DNA of 64,000 nt. It comes from Winogradskyella haliclonae (GTDB lineage: Bacteria > Bacteroidota > Bacteroidia > Flavobacteriales > Flavobacteriaceae). The number at the start of each line of letters is the position of its first letter. The first letter of the stretch is position 1. A program made the translations under genes and the position numbers. The notes below the pieces were generated by a model. The model did not search any database, was not told the origin of the DNA, and was given only the letters and a program-made list of their open reading frames with translations. The stretch covers positions 62,001 to 126,000 of the forward strand of contig NZ_BMDQ01000001.1 in NCBI RefSeq assembly GCF_014635865.1, written 5' to 3'. This document shows, one piece after another, positions 35,355-45,117 of the stretch.

Positions 35355-36184
35355 GATTTTCCGTTTTTATATTCGCCTAAAATCTTGAAATTTTCTGCCA
35401 TAATACTTACTATAGATTTTGCTTTATTATAATCTGAATATACATCAAAAGTAACATCTATAAAAAAAGCATATTTCCATGGGGTATTAATTTTTGGTAA
35501 AGATTGAATTTTAGTAAGATTGAGTTTACAATCGCTCAGCACATTAAGTATTGCGGCTAGGCTTCCACGCTTGTGGTCTAACTCAAACTTTAAAGATGCC
35601 TTATTGATTTCTGTATTAACTATTTCGTTTTTATTTTTTTTGACAATCACAAAACGAGTTTCGTTATGCTTTATGGTCTGAATACTTCTTTCTAAAATTT
35701 CTAAATTATATAATCTAGAAGCCCTTTCACTAGCAATTGCAGCAATTCTCGATACTTTATCTTCTGAAATCATTTTGGCAACATCTGCAGTATCTCTTGT
35801 TTCTATTAACTTGATATTAGGGTATGATTTAAAAAACTCCTTACATTGTAATAACGCCATAGGATGCGAATGCACCTCTGTAATTTCTTCAATGCTTTGC
35901 CCTGGGAACACCATTAAGTTATGCTGAATATCTAAATAATACTCTCCTATAATTTGTAAATCGTTTGTATCAATTAAGGCATAATTTGGAATAATTGAGC
36001 CCGCTATAGAATTTTCAATCGCCATGACGGCAACATCGGTTTTGCCTTCTAATAAACTATTTACAAGTTCATCAAAAGTCATGCACTCTTTAAAAGAATC
36101 CACATCCTCAAAATATTGCTCTGCAACACTGTGATGAAAAGATCCTTTTATGCCTTGAATAGCTATGTTGTTTATTTTATTCAT
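35351..36184 (-). CDS. pheA: prephenate dehydratase PheA with C-terminal ACT domain
   Basis: 277 residues. Converts prephenate to phenylpyruvate. Seen: the dehydratase domain (IAIQGIKGSFHHSVAEQYF, VMAIENSIAGSIIPNY, KHNETRFVIV with the TRF motif) and an ACT domain (about 195-275, SLKFELDHKRGSLAAILNVL) for allosteric phenylalanine control. First structural gene of the aromatic operon, 26 nt after the attenuator terminator. Thus it is regulated by both attenuation and feedback. ATG 36184. Confidence 0.94.
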   Translation of the reverse strand: MNKINNIAIQGIKGSFHHSVAEQYFEDVDSFKECMTFDELVNSLLEGKTDVAVMAIENSIAGSIIPNYALIDTNDLQIIGEYYLDIQHNLMVFPGQSIEEITEVHSHPMALLQCKEFFKSYPNIKLIETRDTADVAKMISEDKVSRIAAIASERASRLYNLEILERSIQTIKHNETRFVIVKKNKNEIVNTEINKASLKFELDHKRGSLAAILNVLSDCKLNLTKIQSLPKINTPWKYAFFIDVTFDVYSDYNKAKSIVSIMAENFKILGEYKNGKS

Positions 36185-36209
36185 TTCCTAAGAGAGATAA
36201 TTTGTATGC

Positions 36210-36242
36210 AAAAAAAAAGTCTCGATTTTCATCGAGACTTTT
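36210..36242 (-). terminator. attenuator terminator of the pheA operon
   Basis: On the minus strand AAAAGTCTCGAT (36242-36231), GNRA loop GAAA, ATCGAGACTTTT (36226-36215), then an uninterrupted T9 tract overall. It is a strong intrinsic terminator in the 5' leader, 26 nt before the pheA ATG. Its 5' arm can instead pair with CGAGGCTT at 36278-36271. Confidence 0.9.
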
Positions 36243-36268
36243 AATTTATATGTTTTAAATACTATATA

Positions 36269-36334
36269 CTAAGCCTCGCATCTTTTACTAAAAAAGAAGT
36301 AGAACCAGTTATAATATGTTGTATTTATTTGCAT
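36269..36334 (-). CDS. aromatic-rich leader peptide of the pheA operon (attenuator)
   Basis: A 21-codon ORF, ATG 36334 to TAG 36269. Residues 7-15 read YYNWFYFFF: eight aromatic codons (Phe, Tyr, Trp) in nine. Its last codons plus stop (GAG GCT TAG) contain CGAGGCTT, complementary over 8 bp (one G-U) to the 5' arm of the downstream terminator. The expected behaviour: stalling on scarce charged tRNA leaves this arm free to form the antiterminator. Completion of the peptide covers it and lets the terminator fold. The genes downstream make Phe and Tyr, so substrate and control match. No such leader is in the usual annotation sets because of its size. Confidence 0.85.
   Translation of the reverse strand: MQINTTYYNWFYFFFSKRCEA
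36271..36278 (-). promoter_or_regulatory. antiterminator arm of the pheA attenuator
   Basis: CGAGGCTT on the minus strand can pair with AAGTCTCG of the terminator 5' arm (36240-36233). That arm is then unavailable for the terminator. The site overlaps the leader-peptide stop codon, exactly where a terminating ribosome would hide it. Confidence 0.8.
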
Positions 36335-36428
36335 TGTTAATTATATCGTTCGCTAATGTAACCAATAAATTGAAAAATAAAAATTGTTGAAATACTTTTT
36401 TACAACTTACGTTTTCTGTTTTAATACT

Positions 36429-36436
36429 TATTTTTG
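36429..36436 (+). promoter_or_regulatory. -7 element of gldA
   Basis: TATTTTTG is an exact TAnnTTTG match, 16 bp before the gldA ATG, implying a leader of only about 10 nt. The gap to pheA also contains the pheA operon leader on the other strand. Confidence 0.55.
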
Positions 36437-36452
36437 AAAAAACCTTTTTTAC

Positions 36453-37346
36453 ATGTCAATAGAAGTAAACGCTATTACTAAAACTTACGGAACACAAAAA
36501 GCACTTAATAACATTTCTTTTTCTGTTAAACCAGCTGAAATTGTAGGCTTCTTAGGCCCTAATGGTGCAGGGAAGTCTACCATGATGAAAATATTGACGA
36601 CTTATATCAACCCTACTGAAGGCGAGGCAAAAGTCAACGGGCATAAAATTGATACTAATAAAAAAGAGGTGCAAAGCTCTGTAGGTTATTTGCCTGAGCA
36701 TAACCCACTCTACTCAGAACTTTATGTTCGAGAATATTTAAAATTTAATGCAGATGTCTATAACGTAAGTAAACAGCGCATTGAAGAGGTTATAGAACTT
36801 ACTGGATTAACGCCCGAAGCTCATAAAAAAATAGGACAACTCTCAAAAGGATATCGTCAGCGTGTAGGTTTGGCTAATGCATTATTGCACAATCCTGATG
36901 TCTTAATTTTAGACGAACCAACAACTGGCTTGGACCCTAACCAATTGGTAGATGTCAGAAATCTAATTACTACTATTGGCCAAGAAAAGACTGTTTTTTT
37001 ATCTACACATATTATGCAAGAAGTTGAAGCTATGTGTGATCGAGTTATCATTATTAATAAGGGTGAGATTGTCGCAGACAAATACCTAAATGAATTAAGA
37101 AAAGGACAAGAACAAACTGTTATCGTAGAGTTTGATTATAGGGTTGAAGAAGCTTTTTTATTAAAATTACCTAAAGTAAAGTTGGTAAAAAACACACATG
37201 GATTTATTTATGAAATAACGTTTTCTTCAACTGATGATATGCGTTCTTATGTTTTTGATTTTGCTCATGACAATGAACTAAAAATACTCCAGCTTAATCA
37301 AAAAAATACAAGTTTAGAAAGTCTGTTTAGAGAATTGACTAATTAA
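36453..37346 (+). CDS. gldA: gliding motility ABC transporter ATP-binding subunit GldA
   Basis: 297 residues, ABC ATPase. Seen: Walker A GPNGAGKST, Q-loop area VGYLPEHNPLY, signature LSKGYRQRVG, Walker B VLILDEPTTGLDP, H-loop FLSTHI, followed by a C-terminal domain of about 75 residues. The YLPEHNPLY variant and C-terminus identify GldA, which pairs with GldF/GldG membrane subunits in gliding flavobacteria. Those partners are not adjacent here, as is normal in the group. Convergent with the DUF2807 gene with an 8-bp overlap. Confidence 0.92.
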   Translation: MSIEVNAITKTYGTQKALNNISFSVKPAEIVGFLGPNGAGKSTMMKILTTYINPTEGEAKVNGHKIDTNKKEVQSSVGYLPEHNPLYSELYVREYLKFNADVYNVSKQRIEEVIELTGLTPEAHKKIGQLSKGYRQRVGLANALLHNPDVLILDEPTTGLDPNQLVDVRNLITTIGQEKTVFLSTHIMQEVEAMCDRVIIINKGEIVADKYLNELRKGQEQTVIVEFDYRVEEAFLLKLPKVKLVKNTHGFIYEITFSSTDDMRSYVFDFAHDNELKILQLNQKNTSLESLFRELTN

Positions 37347-38088
37347 AAATCAATCGCCCATTAAAGGTTTCTTCGACATCCACAATTGGTGGTTGATTAA
37401 CCGAAATCACATTACCTGTTGACAAAATTGAACCCGTAATAGATTGTTGCGGATTTATCACCATATCATTAGAACCACGATGAAATATAGAAATATTTTG
37501 AGCTATCAACATTTCTGATTCTAAACGACCATTACCAGCAGGAAAACTTACGGACATATTTTCTGCCTCTCCTGAAAGGTAGAAAAATGACAAATTATTA
37601 GATACAATCTTTAGATTTTCTACATCTAATTGTAGCCTAAAATCACCGATAGGAAAACTATTTGGCAATGAGAAATCTTCAGATATTAAATCTAGATTCT
37701 CAAAATTTAAAATACCATCAGATTTTATTTCAAATTGTGTAGAACATCTTATTTCTATTAAACTTGGAGTGGTTACATACACTTTAGTTATACCAAAATC
37801 ACGAACAAAATTACAATTATTACTATCCGTTAATACCAACTGATTTGACACAACTTCTACCGTAATATCGTTAAGCAAATTTTCGCCAGTCTCAACTACC
37901 ACACTTTGCGAAGGACCTTGCTTTATGATTAATTCTATATCGCGATTTACAAGTATTTTTTCAAAATTAGTAACCAAAAACTCTTGTTGCACAATGCTTC
38001 CAGCTGTTTGAAAACAATCTAAAGCACTGTCGCTATCACAGCTTAAAATCAGAAATGTACACACTAAGTATATCAGTCTTTTTTTCAT
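37339..38088 (-). CDS. DUF2807 (GIN domain) lipoprotein
   Basis: 249 residues: lipoprotein signal with Cys17 (LILSC), then a right-handed beta-helix-like head domain of the GIN type (VTNFEKILVNRDIELIIKQG, VEVVSNQLVLTD, FEIKSDGILNFENLDL). Such lipoproteins are surface or periplasmic and of unknown role, possibly adhesion. Overlaps the acyloxyacyl hydrolase by 4 bp and follows it. ATG start. Confidence 0.86.
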   Translation of the reverse strand: MKKRLIYLVCTFLILSCDSDSALDCFQTAGSIVQQEFLVTNFEKILVNRDIELIIKQGPSQSVVVETGENLLNDITVEVVSNQLVLTDSNNCNFVRDFGITKVYVTTPSLIEIRCSTQFEIKSDGILNFENLDLISEDFSLPNSFPIGDFRLQLDVENLKIVSNNLSFFYLSGEAENMSVSFPAGNGRLESEMLIAQNISIFHRGSNDMVINPQQSITGSILSTGNVISVNQPPIVDVEETFNGRLIFN

Positions 38089-39176
38089 AATCTAATACCA
38101 ATTCCTAGTTCTACTGCTTCAGCTCTTGCACCATGAGATTTTAGTGTCAAGGTACCAAACCATTTTTCACCAAAATAGCGTTTTAATCCAGCTCTAAAAT
38201 ACACGCGACTCTCAAAATCAAATGGATAATAAACATAATATCCTACTTGAGTCTCTATCGAAAATTTATTCACAAACAGTTCATGCCCTGCAAATACACC
38301 TACACGCTTATAATCCTCATCCCCAGTAACACCATTATTTAATTGGGCAGTACTTTCAAACCTAATCAACTCTTTTAAAAAATTAGAGAAAAACACATCC
38401 ACACCAAATTGAATTGCATTTGTATGTGTTAATCGCTTATCCGCATAAGCAGATAGGATATAAAACGGGTATTGTGCACTACCAACGATATCGCTTTGAT
38501 TAATACCACTTCTAAATACAAAATTATATTTTACAGACTCAGTAAATTTCTCATCCGTTAAATCATTAATATACTCTGTATCATTTTCATCTAGATTATA
38601 AGTAACACCAACATTAAGAGCAACAGTATTAATGCTTGTATTTGGGGCCTTCACATTAGCGTTAGAATAATGTATAAATGATAGCCCTGTTTGAAGTCCA
38701 AAACGATTAAAAATTCGCTCTTTCTTATAATTAAGCATTAAGTATGTACTGCTTAGTATTCTAGATCCAAAAGCAATATTTTTTGGGTTATCGATGCGAT
38801 CATAAGGGTTTGATGTATGCGCAACACCTTGACCAATTCGCAACATTAGATTTCTATTGAAAAAATAGAAATTATAATGAGCGTATACCCCAAAATTATT
38901 ACCTAAAGCTTCACTCTTTAAATTTTGATAGATAAAAGAAGCTCCATAGTCTGGATAGTTATAACGCTGCTCCCATGCTTCTTTACCGAATGTTTTCTTA
39001 TTCCAACTTAAAATTACGCCTTCTGGATGCCCAGAAATCAACCCTAATATATCGTTATTATGGAGTGTAATGTAACCTTTGAAATAGTTGACATCAAAAA
39101 AAGAATCTGAAGTTTTATTTTGAGCGGATAAAAGTACCGACACCAAACAAAACAAACTTACTAACCCTTTTTGCAT
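38085..39176 (-). CDS. acyloxyacyl hydrolase, PagL-like lipid A deacylase family
   Basis: 363 residues: signal peptide (1-18), then an outer-membrane beta-barrel. The stretch SFIHYSNANVKAPN holds the His and Ser of the PagL-type active site (H-x-S-N), and the C-terminal strand ends VELGIGIRL. The PagL family removes the 3-O acyl chain of lipid A. In Bacteroidota the long members are annotated as acyloxyacyl hydrolases and their activity is less certain. Overlaps DUF2807 by 4 bp. ATG start. Confidence 0.83.
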   Translation of the reverse strand: MQKGLVSLFCLVSVLLSAQNKTSDSFFDVNYFKGYITLHNNDILGLISGHPEGVILSWNKKTFGKEAWEQRYNYPDYGASFIYQNLKSEALGNNFGVYAHYNFYFFNRNLMLRIGQGVAHTSNPYDRIDNPKNIAFGSRILSSTYLMLNYKKERIFNRFGLQTGLSFIHYSNANVKAPNTSINTVALNVGVTYNLDENDTEYINDLTDEKFTESVKYNFVFRSGINQSDIVGSAQYPFYILSAYADKRLTHTNAIQFGVDVFFSNFLKELIRFESTAQLNNGVTGDEDYKRVGVFAGHELFVNKFSIETQVGYYVYYPFDFESRVYFRAGLKRYFGEKWFGTLTLKSHGARAEAVELGIGIRL

Positions 39177-39239
39177 TTTTACATTTTAAAGTCGCAAATG
39201 TAAGCAAAAATGATTCACTACATTAAATAACCTTCTCTA

Positions 39240-39338
39240 TTAAAACAAAAAGTAAGCTGCCATTAGAGAGATAATCGTTAAAAGTAAAATTTGAACACCA
39301 AATCTAAGCTCAGATTTATATTTCTTAATTGTTTTCAT
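39240..39338 (-). CDS. 32-residue predicted single-pass membrane peptide
   Basis: ATG 39338 to TAA 39240, beginning MKTIKKYKSELRFG and followed by a strongly hydrophobic helix (VQILLLTIISLMAAYFLF) to the end. The positive N-terminus and one membrane segment of about 18 residues are typical of real small membrane proteins. It sits between metF and the acyloxyacyl hydrolase on the same strand. Family not recognised. Probably missed by standard gene calling because of its length. Confidence 0.5.
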   Translation of the reverse strand: MKTIKKYKSELRFGVQILLLTIISLMAAYFLF

Positions 39339-39411
39339 TGCTTATATTTTTTACAAAAGTCTAGATATAAGTTGTCTTAAATGTTAAGCTAATCAGAAGC
39401 ATACGTTAAGA

Positions 39412-40368
39412 TTAAAAAACAGCTTCTGCTACTTTTTTTACATTGCTACTTTTTCCCATAGAATAATAATGTAAAACAGGTATACCAGCCTTTTGCAACT
39501 CTTTTGATTGTTCAATACACCATTCGACACCTACTTGCCTCACCTGGCTATTGTCTTTGCACTTAATAATTTCAAGAATTAAATCTTGAGGTAAGTCTAC
39601 ATGAAATCTGTGTGGGATTAAATTTAATTGCTTCTTTGTGGCTATGGGCTTTAAGCCAGGAATTATTGGCACTTCGATACCTGCATTTCTACATTTTTCT
39701 ACAAAATCGAAATACTTCTGATTGTCAAAAAACATTTGTGTTACAATATATTCGGCGCCTTTCTTAATTTTTTTCTTTAAAAAATGAATATCACTATCTA
39801 AACTAGGAGCTTCAGCATGTTTTTCTGGATAGCCGCCTACACCAATACAAAAGTTGGTTTTACTACAATTTTCTAATTCATCATCTAAATAAATACCATT
39901 ATTTAAATCTGAAATTTGACTCACCAACTCGCTTGCGTAAGAATGGCCATCCTTTTCGGGTTTAAAATAAGTTTCATTTTTTACCGCATCTCCTCGAAGT
40001 GCTACAACATTATCAATACCCAAAAAATCAAGATCAATTAAGAAGTTCTCAGTATCTTCTTTCGTAAAACCTCCACATAGTATATGAGGTATTGCATCTA
40101 CACTATATTTATTTTGTATCGCAGCGCAAATACCTACTGTACCTGGGCGTTTTTTTACAATCTGTTTTTTAAGCAAACCATTTCCGACATCTTTAAAGGT
40201 ATACTCCTCTCGATGATAAGTGACGTCTATAAATGGAGGATTAAATTCCATCAATGGATCTATATTGTTAAAAATAGACTGAATATCTTGACCTTTTAAT
40301 GGTGGTAATATTTCAAAAGAAAACTGCGTGTTTCCATTTGCATTTTTTATATGTTGAGTTACTTTCAT
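39412..40368 (-). CDS. metF: methylenetetrahydrofolate reductase MetF
   Basis: 318 residues from ATG 40368 (an in-frame GTG at 40398 lies within metH and is not family-like). Reduces 5,10-methylene-THF to 5-methyl-THF, the methyl donor for MetH. Seen: FSFEILPPLKG, PPFIDVTYHREE, VALRGDAV, GVGGYPEKHAEAPS, VTQMFFDNQKYFDFV and IIPGLKPIATKKQL. Last gene of the methionine operon. It begins 2 bp after metH(C) ends. Confidence 0.95.
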   Translation of the reverse strand: MKVTQHIKNANGNTQFSFEILPPLKGQDIQSIFNNIDPLMEFNPPFIDVTYHREEYTFKDVGNGLLKKQIVKKRPGTVGICAAIQNKYSVDAIPHILCGGFTKEDTENFLIDLDFLGIDNVVALRGDAVKNETYFKPEKDGHSYASELVSQISDLNNGIYLDDELENCSKTNFCIGVGGYPEKHAEAPSLDSDIHFLKKKIKKGAEYIVTQMFFDNQKYFDFVEKCRNAGIEVPIIPGLKPIATKKQLNLIPHRFHVDLPQDLILEIIKCKDNSQVRQVGVEWCIEQSKELQKAGIPVLHYYSMGKSSNVKKVAEAVF

Positions 40369-40370
40369 AA

Positions 40371-43052
40371 TTAATCTACTAGATTTGGGTTTAACCACTT
40401 TTCAGCCTGTTCTATACTTATTTCTCTTCTATTAGCGTAATCTTTTAATTGATCTTGGGTAATTTTACCTAAGCCAAAATACTTGGCTTCTTTGCTTCCA
40501 AAATAATAGCCACTAACACTTGCAGCTGGCCACATTGCTAAGCTCTCTGTGAGCTTTACACCAATGCTTTTTTCGACATCCAATAGCTTCCAAATTGTAT
40601 TTTTTTCTAAATGGTCAGGACAAGCTGGATAACCAGGTGCTGGTCTTATACCTTTATAGTCTTCAGCTATTAATTCTTGATTAGACAAGTTTTCACTTGA
40701 GGCATATCCCCAATGTTTTGTTCTTACTTCTTTATGCAAATATTCGGCAAAGGCCTCTGCCAAACGATCAGCCAAAGCCTTAATCATAATGGAATTATAA
40801 TCATCGTTATCAGCCTCAAACTGCTCTGCTAATGCCTTAGTACCAAACCCTGTTGTTACACAAAATGCACCTATATAATCTTGTATTCCAATTTCTTTTG
40901 GCGCAATAAAATCAGCTAATGCATGATTTGGAATACCCTCTCGCTTTTTGAGTTGTTGTCTAAGCGTTAAAAAAATATTCTGAAGTTTTCCTTGTTCATT
41001 ATAGACTTCTATATCATCATCATTTACCGTATTAGCAGGAAATAATCCAAATACAGCTTTTGCTTTTAGGAGTTTTTCATCAAAGACGCGTCTTAATAAT
41101 TCTTGAGCATCAGCAAATAGTTCTTTGGCCTGTTTACCTACAATTTCATCTTCTAAAATATTTGGGTATTTACCATGTAAATCCCAGCTTCTAAAAAAAG
41201 GGGACCAATCGATATAGGCCTCAAGTTTTTGAATATCAAATTCTTCGATAACTTGAATTCCTATGTGCTTTGGCTTTACTATTTCATTGGCTTCCCAATC
41301 AATTTTATATTTATTCTTTCGAGCGTCTTCAATTGACAAATAGTCTTTTCGCTTTCCACGAGTTAAAAATTGCTCACGAAACTTATGATACTCTTCTCTT
41401 ATTTGATTCTTATACAATATATTATTCTCTTGTAATAAATCTCCAACAACAGTAACAGCACGAGATGCATCGTTGATATGAATAACCGTATTTTGATAAT
41501 GTGGTGCTATTTTTACAGCCGTATGAGCTTTGCTAGTTGTTGCGCCGCCAATTATTAATGGGATTTTAATCTTTTGCTTTTCTAATTCTTTAGAGACGTA
41601 TACCATTTCGTCTAAAGACGGTGTAATTAATCCACTTAGGCCAATAACATCGACCTGTTCTTTTATAGCAGTTTCAATAATTTTTTCTGGCGGCACCATA
41701 ACTCCTAAATCGATAATCTCATAATTATTGCAACCCAACACCACACTAACTATATTTTTACCTATGTCATGAACATCACCTTTTACAGTTGCCATTAAAA
41801 TCTTACCTGCGCTTTCTACTTTTCCATCTTTCTCTTTTTCAATGAATGGCTGCAAGTAAGCCACAGCTTTTTTCATTACACGAGCTGACTTTACAACTTG
41901 TGGCAAGAACATTTTTCCACTTCCAAATAAATCGCCTACAACATTCATCCCAGTCATTAAATGCCCTTCAATTACTTCAATTGGTCTAGAAACAGATTGT
42001 CTAGCTTCTTCTACATCTTCAATTATATAAGTATCTATACCTTTAACTAAGGCATGAGTTATTTTGTCTTGCAATTTATCATTTCGCCATTCTTGAACGG
42101 TTTCTACATCTCCTTTCTTATTGCCTTTTACAGTTTCAGCAAAGTCTAATAAACGTTCAGTAGCATCATCTCTTCTATCAAATAGTACATCCTCAACTCG
42201 TTCTAAAAGTTCAGCATCAATCTCATCGTAAATTTCAAGCATTGTTGGGTTTACAATGCCTAAATTCATTCCATTTTTTATAGCATGATACAAAAATGAA
42301 GAATGCATGGCCTCTCGCACGGCATTATTTCCGCGGAAACTAAATGACACATTACTCACACCTCCAGAAACATTAGCATATGGCAAGTTTTCTCGAATCC
42401 ATTTGGTAGCGTTAAAGAAATCTAATGCATTTTTTCGATGTTCTTCCATTCCTGTTGCTACAGGAAAAATGTTAGGGTCAAAGATGATATCCTGAGCTGG
42501 AAAACCAACATCATTAACTAAAATATCATACGAACGTTTGCAGATTTCAATTCGTCTCTCGTAAGTATCCGCTTGTCCTTTTTCATCAAAAGCCATAACA
42601 ATTACTGCAGCACCATAACGTTTTATTAACTTGGCTTGATGTTTAAATTGTGTTTCACCTTCTTTTAGGCTAATAGAATTTACTACGCTTTTACCTTGCA
42701 CAACTTGCAAACCTGCCTCTATGATTTCCCATTTAGAACTATCAATCATAATAGGCACTTTTGCAATATCTGGCTCTGAAGCAATAAGATTTAAAAAGGT
42801 TGTCATCGCCTGCACACCATCGAGCATACCTTCATCCATATTAACATCAATGATTTGTGCGCCGCCTTCCACTTGGTCTCTAGCTACACTTAAGGCTTCT
42901 TCAAACTTCTCTTCTTTAATAAGCCTAAGGAATTTACGAGAACCTGTAACATTTGTACGCTCACCAACATTAATAAAGTTAGATTCTGGAGTCACTACAA
43001 GAGGTTCTAGACCTGATAGGGTTAAATATTTTTTACAGTCACTATCTGCCAT
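40371..43052 (-). CDS. metH: methionine synthase MetH, C-terminal part (pterin, cobalamin and activation domains)
   Basis: 893 residues: pterin-binding domain (about 15-280, [27 protein letters not shown]), cobalamin-binding cap and domain (about 330-560, with the B12 lower-ligand motif [11 protein letters not shown] and [15 protein letters not shown]), and the SAM-dependent reactivation domain (about 590-893, [19 protein letters not shown]). MetH is normally about 1,220 residues in one chain; the homocysteine domain is on the separate gene upstream. The split is precise at the domain boundary, and the genes overlap by one base (TAATG). Confidence 0.95.
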   Translation of the reverse strand: MADSDCKKYLTLSGLEPLVVTPESNFINVGERTNVTGSRKFLRLIKEEKFEEALSVARDQVEGGAQIIDVNMDEGMLDGVQAMTTFLNLIASEPDIAKVPIMIDSSKWEIIEAGLQVVQGKSVVNSISLKEGETQFKHQAKLIKRYGAAVIVMAFDEKGQADTYERRIEICKRSYDILVNDVGFPAQDIIFDPNIFPVATGMEEHRKNALDFFNATKWIRENLPYANVSGGVSNVSFSFRGNNAVREAMHSSFLYHAIKNGMNLGIVNPTMLEIYDEIDAELLERVEDVLFDRRDDATERLLDFAETVKGNKKGDVETVQEWRNDKLQDKITHALVKGIDTYIIEDVEEARQSVSRPIEVIEGHLMTGMNVVGDLFGSGKMFLPQVVKSARVMKKAVAYLQPFIEKEKDGKVESAGKILMATVKGDVHDIGKNIVSVVLGCNNYEIIDLGVMVPPEKIIETAIKEQVDVIGLSGLITPSLDEMVYVSKELEKQKIKIPLIIGGATTSKAHTAVKIAPHYQNTVIHINDASRAVTVVGDLLQENNILYKNQIREEYHKFREQFLTRGKRKDYLSIEDARKNKYKIDWEANEIVKPKHIGIQVIEEFDIQKLEAYIDWSPFFRSWDLHGKYPNILEDEIVGKQAKELFADAQELLRRVFDEKLLKAKAVFGLFPANTVNDDDIEVYNEQGKLQNIFLTLRQQLKKREGIPNHALADFIAPKEIGIQDYIGAFCVTTGFGTKALAEQFEADNDDYNSIMIKALADRLAEAFAEYLHKEVRTKHWGYASSENLSNQELIAEDYKGIRPAPGYPACPDHLEKNTIWKLLDVEKSIGVKLTESLAMWPAASVSGYYFGSKEAKYFGLGKITQDQLKDYANRREISIEQAEKWLNPNLVD

Positions 43053-44053
43053 TATGCTTCAACTTGTATTTGCCTTGGTTTGTATTTTGATGCCACATTA
43101 GCAATTGCTTTTATATGCTCTGGATTTGTGCCGCAACAGCCACCAATAATATTTATTAAATCGTCTTTTAAATAAGCTTCAATATAACCTTGCATTTCTT
43201 CTGGAGTCTCATCATACTCACCAAATGCATTTGGTAAGCCCGCGTTTGGATGTGCTGAAGTGTAGAAGTTTGTTTCGTTAGAGAGTCGTTGTAAATAAGG
43301 CAGTAATTGTTCTGCACCCAATGCACAATTAAAACCAACACTTAATAACGGAATATGCGATATTGAGGTTAAAAATGCTTCAACCGTTTGGCCAGAAAGC
43401 GTTCTACCTGAAGCATCAGTAATGGTACCTGATACCATAATTGGAATATCAATATTTTTTTCTTCCTTGACTTCTTCAATAGCAAATAACGCTGCTTTTG
43501 CATTTAGTGTATCAAAGATGGTTTCGACTAAAAGTACATCTACACCACCATCAATTAAAGCCTCAACTTGTTGCTTGTAGGCTTTTCTTAACTCTTCAAA
43601 AGTGACAGCTCGATATTCGGGCTTATTTACATCTGGTGATAAACTTGCTGTACGATTTGTTGGCCCAATGCTTCCAGCCACAAATCGAGGTTTACTAGGG
43701 TTTTGACTTGTAAATTCTTCAGCTACTGTTTTTGCAATTTTAGCTGATTCGTAATTTAATTCATAAACCAAATCTTCCATATTATAATCAGCCATTGCGA
43801 TTGTTGTACCAGAAAATGTATTGGTCTCCACAATGTCTGCACCCGCTTCAAAATATTGTCTATGCACATCTGCAATAGCTTCGGGTTGTGTTATTGATAA
43901 TAAGTCATTATTACCTTGTAAAGGAGATGGGTAATCTTTAAATCGTTCTCCTCTAAAATCTTCTTCAGTAAAACTATGTCTTTGTAACATAGTACCCATA
44001 GCGCCATCTAGAACTAGAATTCTTTTTTGTATTTCTTCTTTTATCCTACTCAT
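43052..44053 (-). CDS. metH: methionine synthase MetH, N-terminal homocysteine-binding domain (separate gene)
   Basis: 333 residues, homocysteine S-methyltransferase barrel. Seen: [38 protein letters not shown] (first zinc cysteine) and [15 protein letters not shown] (two zinc cysteines). It must act together with the cobalamin half encoded just downstream. Stop and next start share one base, so equimolar synthesis is likely. Split MetH is known in Bacteroidota. Overlaps hom by 4 bp (ATGA). Confidence 0.93.
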   Translation of the reverse strand: MSRIKEEIQKRILVLDGAMGTMLQRHSFTEEDFRGERFKDYPSPLQGNNDLLSITQPEAIADVHRQYFEAGADIVETNTFSGTTIAMADYNMEDLVYELNYESAKIAKTVAEEFTSQNPSKPRFVAGSIGPTNRTASLSPDVNKPEYRAVTFEELRKAYKQQVEALIDGGVDVLLVETIFDTLNAKAALFAIEEVKEEKNIDIPIMVSGTITDASGRTLSGQTVEAFLTSISHIPLLSVGFNCALGAEQLLPYLQRLSNETNFYTSAHPNAGLPNAFGEYDETPEEMQGYIEAYLKDDLINIIGGCCGTNPEHIKAIANVASKYKPRQIQVEA

Positions 44054-45117
44054 AAGGTATTAGCTATCTTAATAATATCTGAAAACAACCCTCTTGCTGT
44101 TACTTCTTTTCCTGCTCCAGCGCCTTGTATCACCAATGGTCTATCATTGTAAGATTCGGTATATATTTCAAAAAGTGTGTCTGTGCCTTTTAATTGTCCT
44201 AATGATGTTTGACGTGATTCAGAAACTAATTTAACATTAAAAATATAGTTTTCAACATCTAATTCACCGATATAACGTAAAACCTTATCACCATTTTGCT
44301 CTGATTTACTTTTATGAAAAATTGGATTTAGCTCAGTAATACGGTCATTAAATTGTTTTAAAGTCGTTTTTCCATTTAACGTTTTAGGCACTAATGATTG
44401 GATTTTTACATCAGAGAGATTACTCTGTAAGCCAAGTTCTCTTCCTAATATCAATAATTTTCTAGCGACGTCTTTACCAGACAAATCATCTCTTGCATCT
44501 GGTTCTGTATAACCTTTCTGTGAAGCATCTTTCAGAACTTCAGAAAACTCAATATCTTCATTAGAAAAACGGTTAAATATATAACTCAAAGAGCCAGAAA
44601 AGACACCTCTAATTTTCTTAACTTTTTCACCTGATTGATTTAAATTTTTAATTGTCTCGATAATCGGTAAACCGGCACCGACATTAGTTTCGTAAAGAAA
44701 GTTGCTTTTTAATCTTGCTAGTTTTTGTCTCAGGATTTTATAAAACTCATAATCTAATGTATTTGCAGCTTTATTTGCTGCTACAATATGAAAACCCTTG
44801 TCGATAAAAAATGGATATTCTTTTACAAATGCCTCACTAGCTGTAGCATCTACAATAATAACATTCTCCAATCTAAATTGTGATACAATTTCTTGAATAG
44901 AACTAATCGAATAACTCCTTGATTCCTTATTAAATAGAGATTGCCAATCATGACCTAAACTTTTTGCATACAGTCCTTTTTTTGAATTACAAACAAATGG
45001 AATCCTTAAATCTATATTATGTTTTAATCTCAAATCAGGTTTAAAATCAATCAATTGATTGATTAAGGTAGACCCGACATTACCTATTCCGAATATAATT
45101 AAGTTGACTTCTGTCAT
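44050..45117 (-). CDS. homoserine dehydrogenase
   Basis: 355 residues. Reduces aspartate semialdehyde to homoserine. Seen: Rossmann IIFGIGNVGSTLINQL, IVDATASEAF, HIVAANKAANTL, YETNVGAGLPIIETI, FSGSLSYIFNRF, and the catalytic region GYTEPDARDDLSGKDVARKLLILGRELG. It lacks an aspartokinase domain and an ACT domain. Its start lies inside the end of metX (38-bp overlap), an unusual nesting that suggests strict coupling. It belongs to the methionine operon rather than a threonine operon here. Confidence 0.92.
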   Translation of the reverse strand: MTEVNLIIFGIGNVGSTLINQLIDFKPDLRLKHNIDLRIPFVCNSKKGLYAKSLGHDWQSLFNKESRSYSISSIQEIVSQFRLENVIIVDATASEAFVKEYPFFIDKGFHIVAANKAANTLDYEFYKILRQKLARLKSNFLYETNVGAGLPIIETIKNLNQSGEKVKKIRGVFSGSLSYIFNRFSNEDIEFSEVLKDASQKGYTEPDARDDLSGKDVARKLLILGRELGLQSNLSDVKIQSLVPKTLNGKTTLKQFNDRITELNPIFHKSKSEQNGDKVLRYIGELDVENYIFNVKLVSESRQTSLGQLKGTDTLFEIYTESYNDRPLVIQGAGAGKEVTARGLFSDIIKIANTL

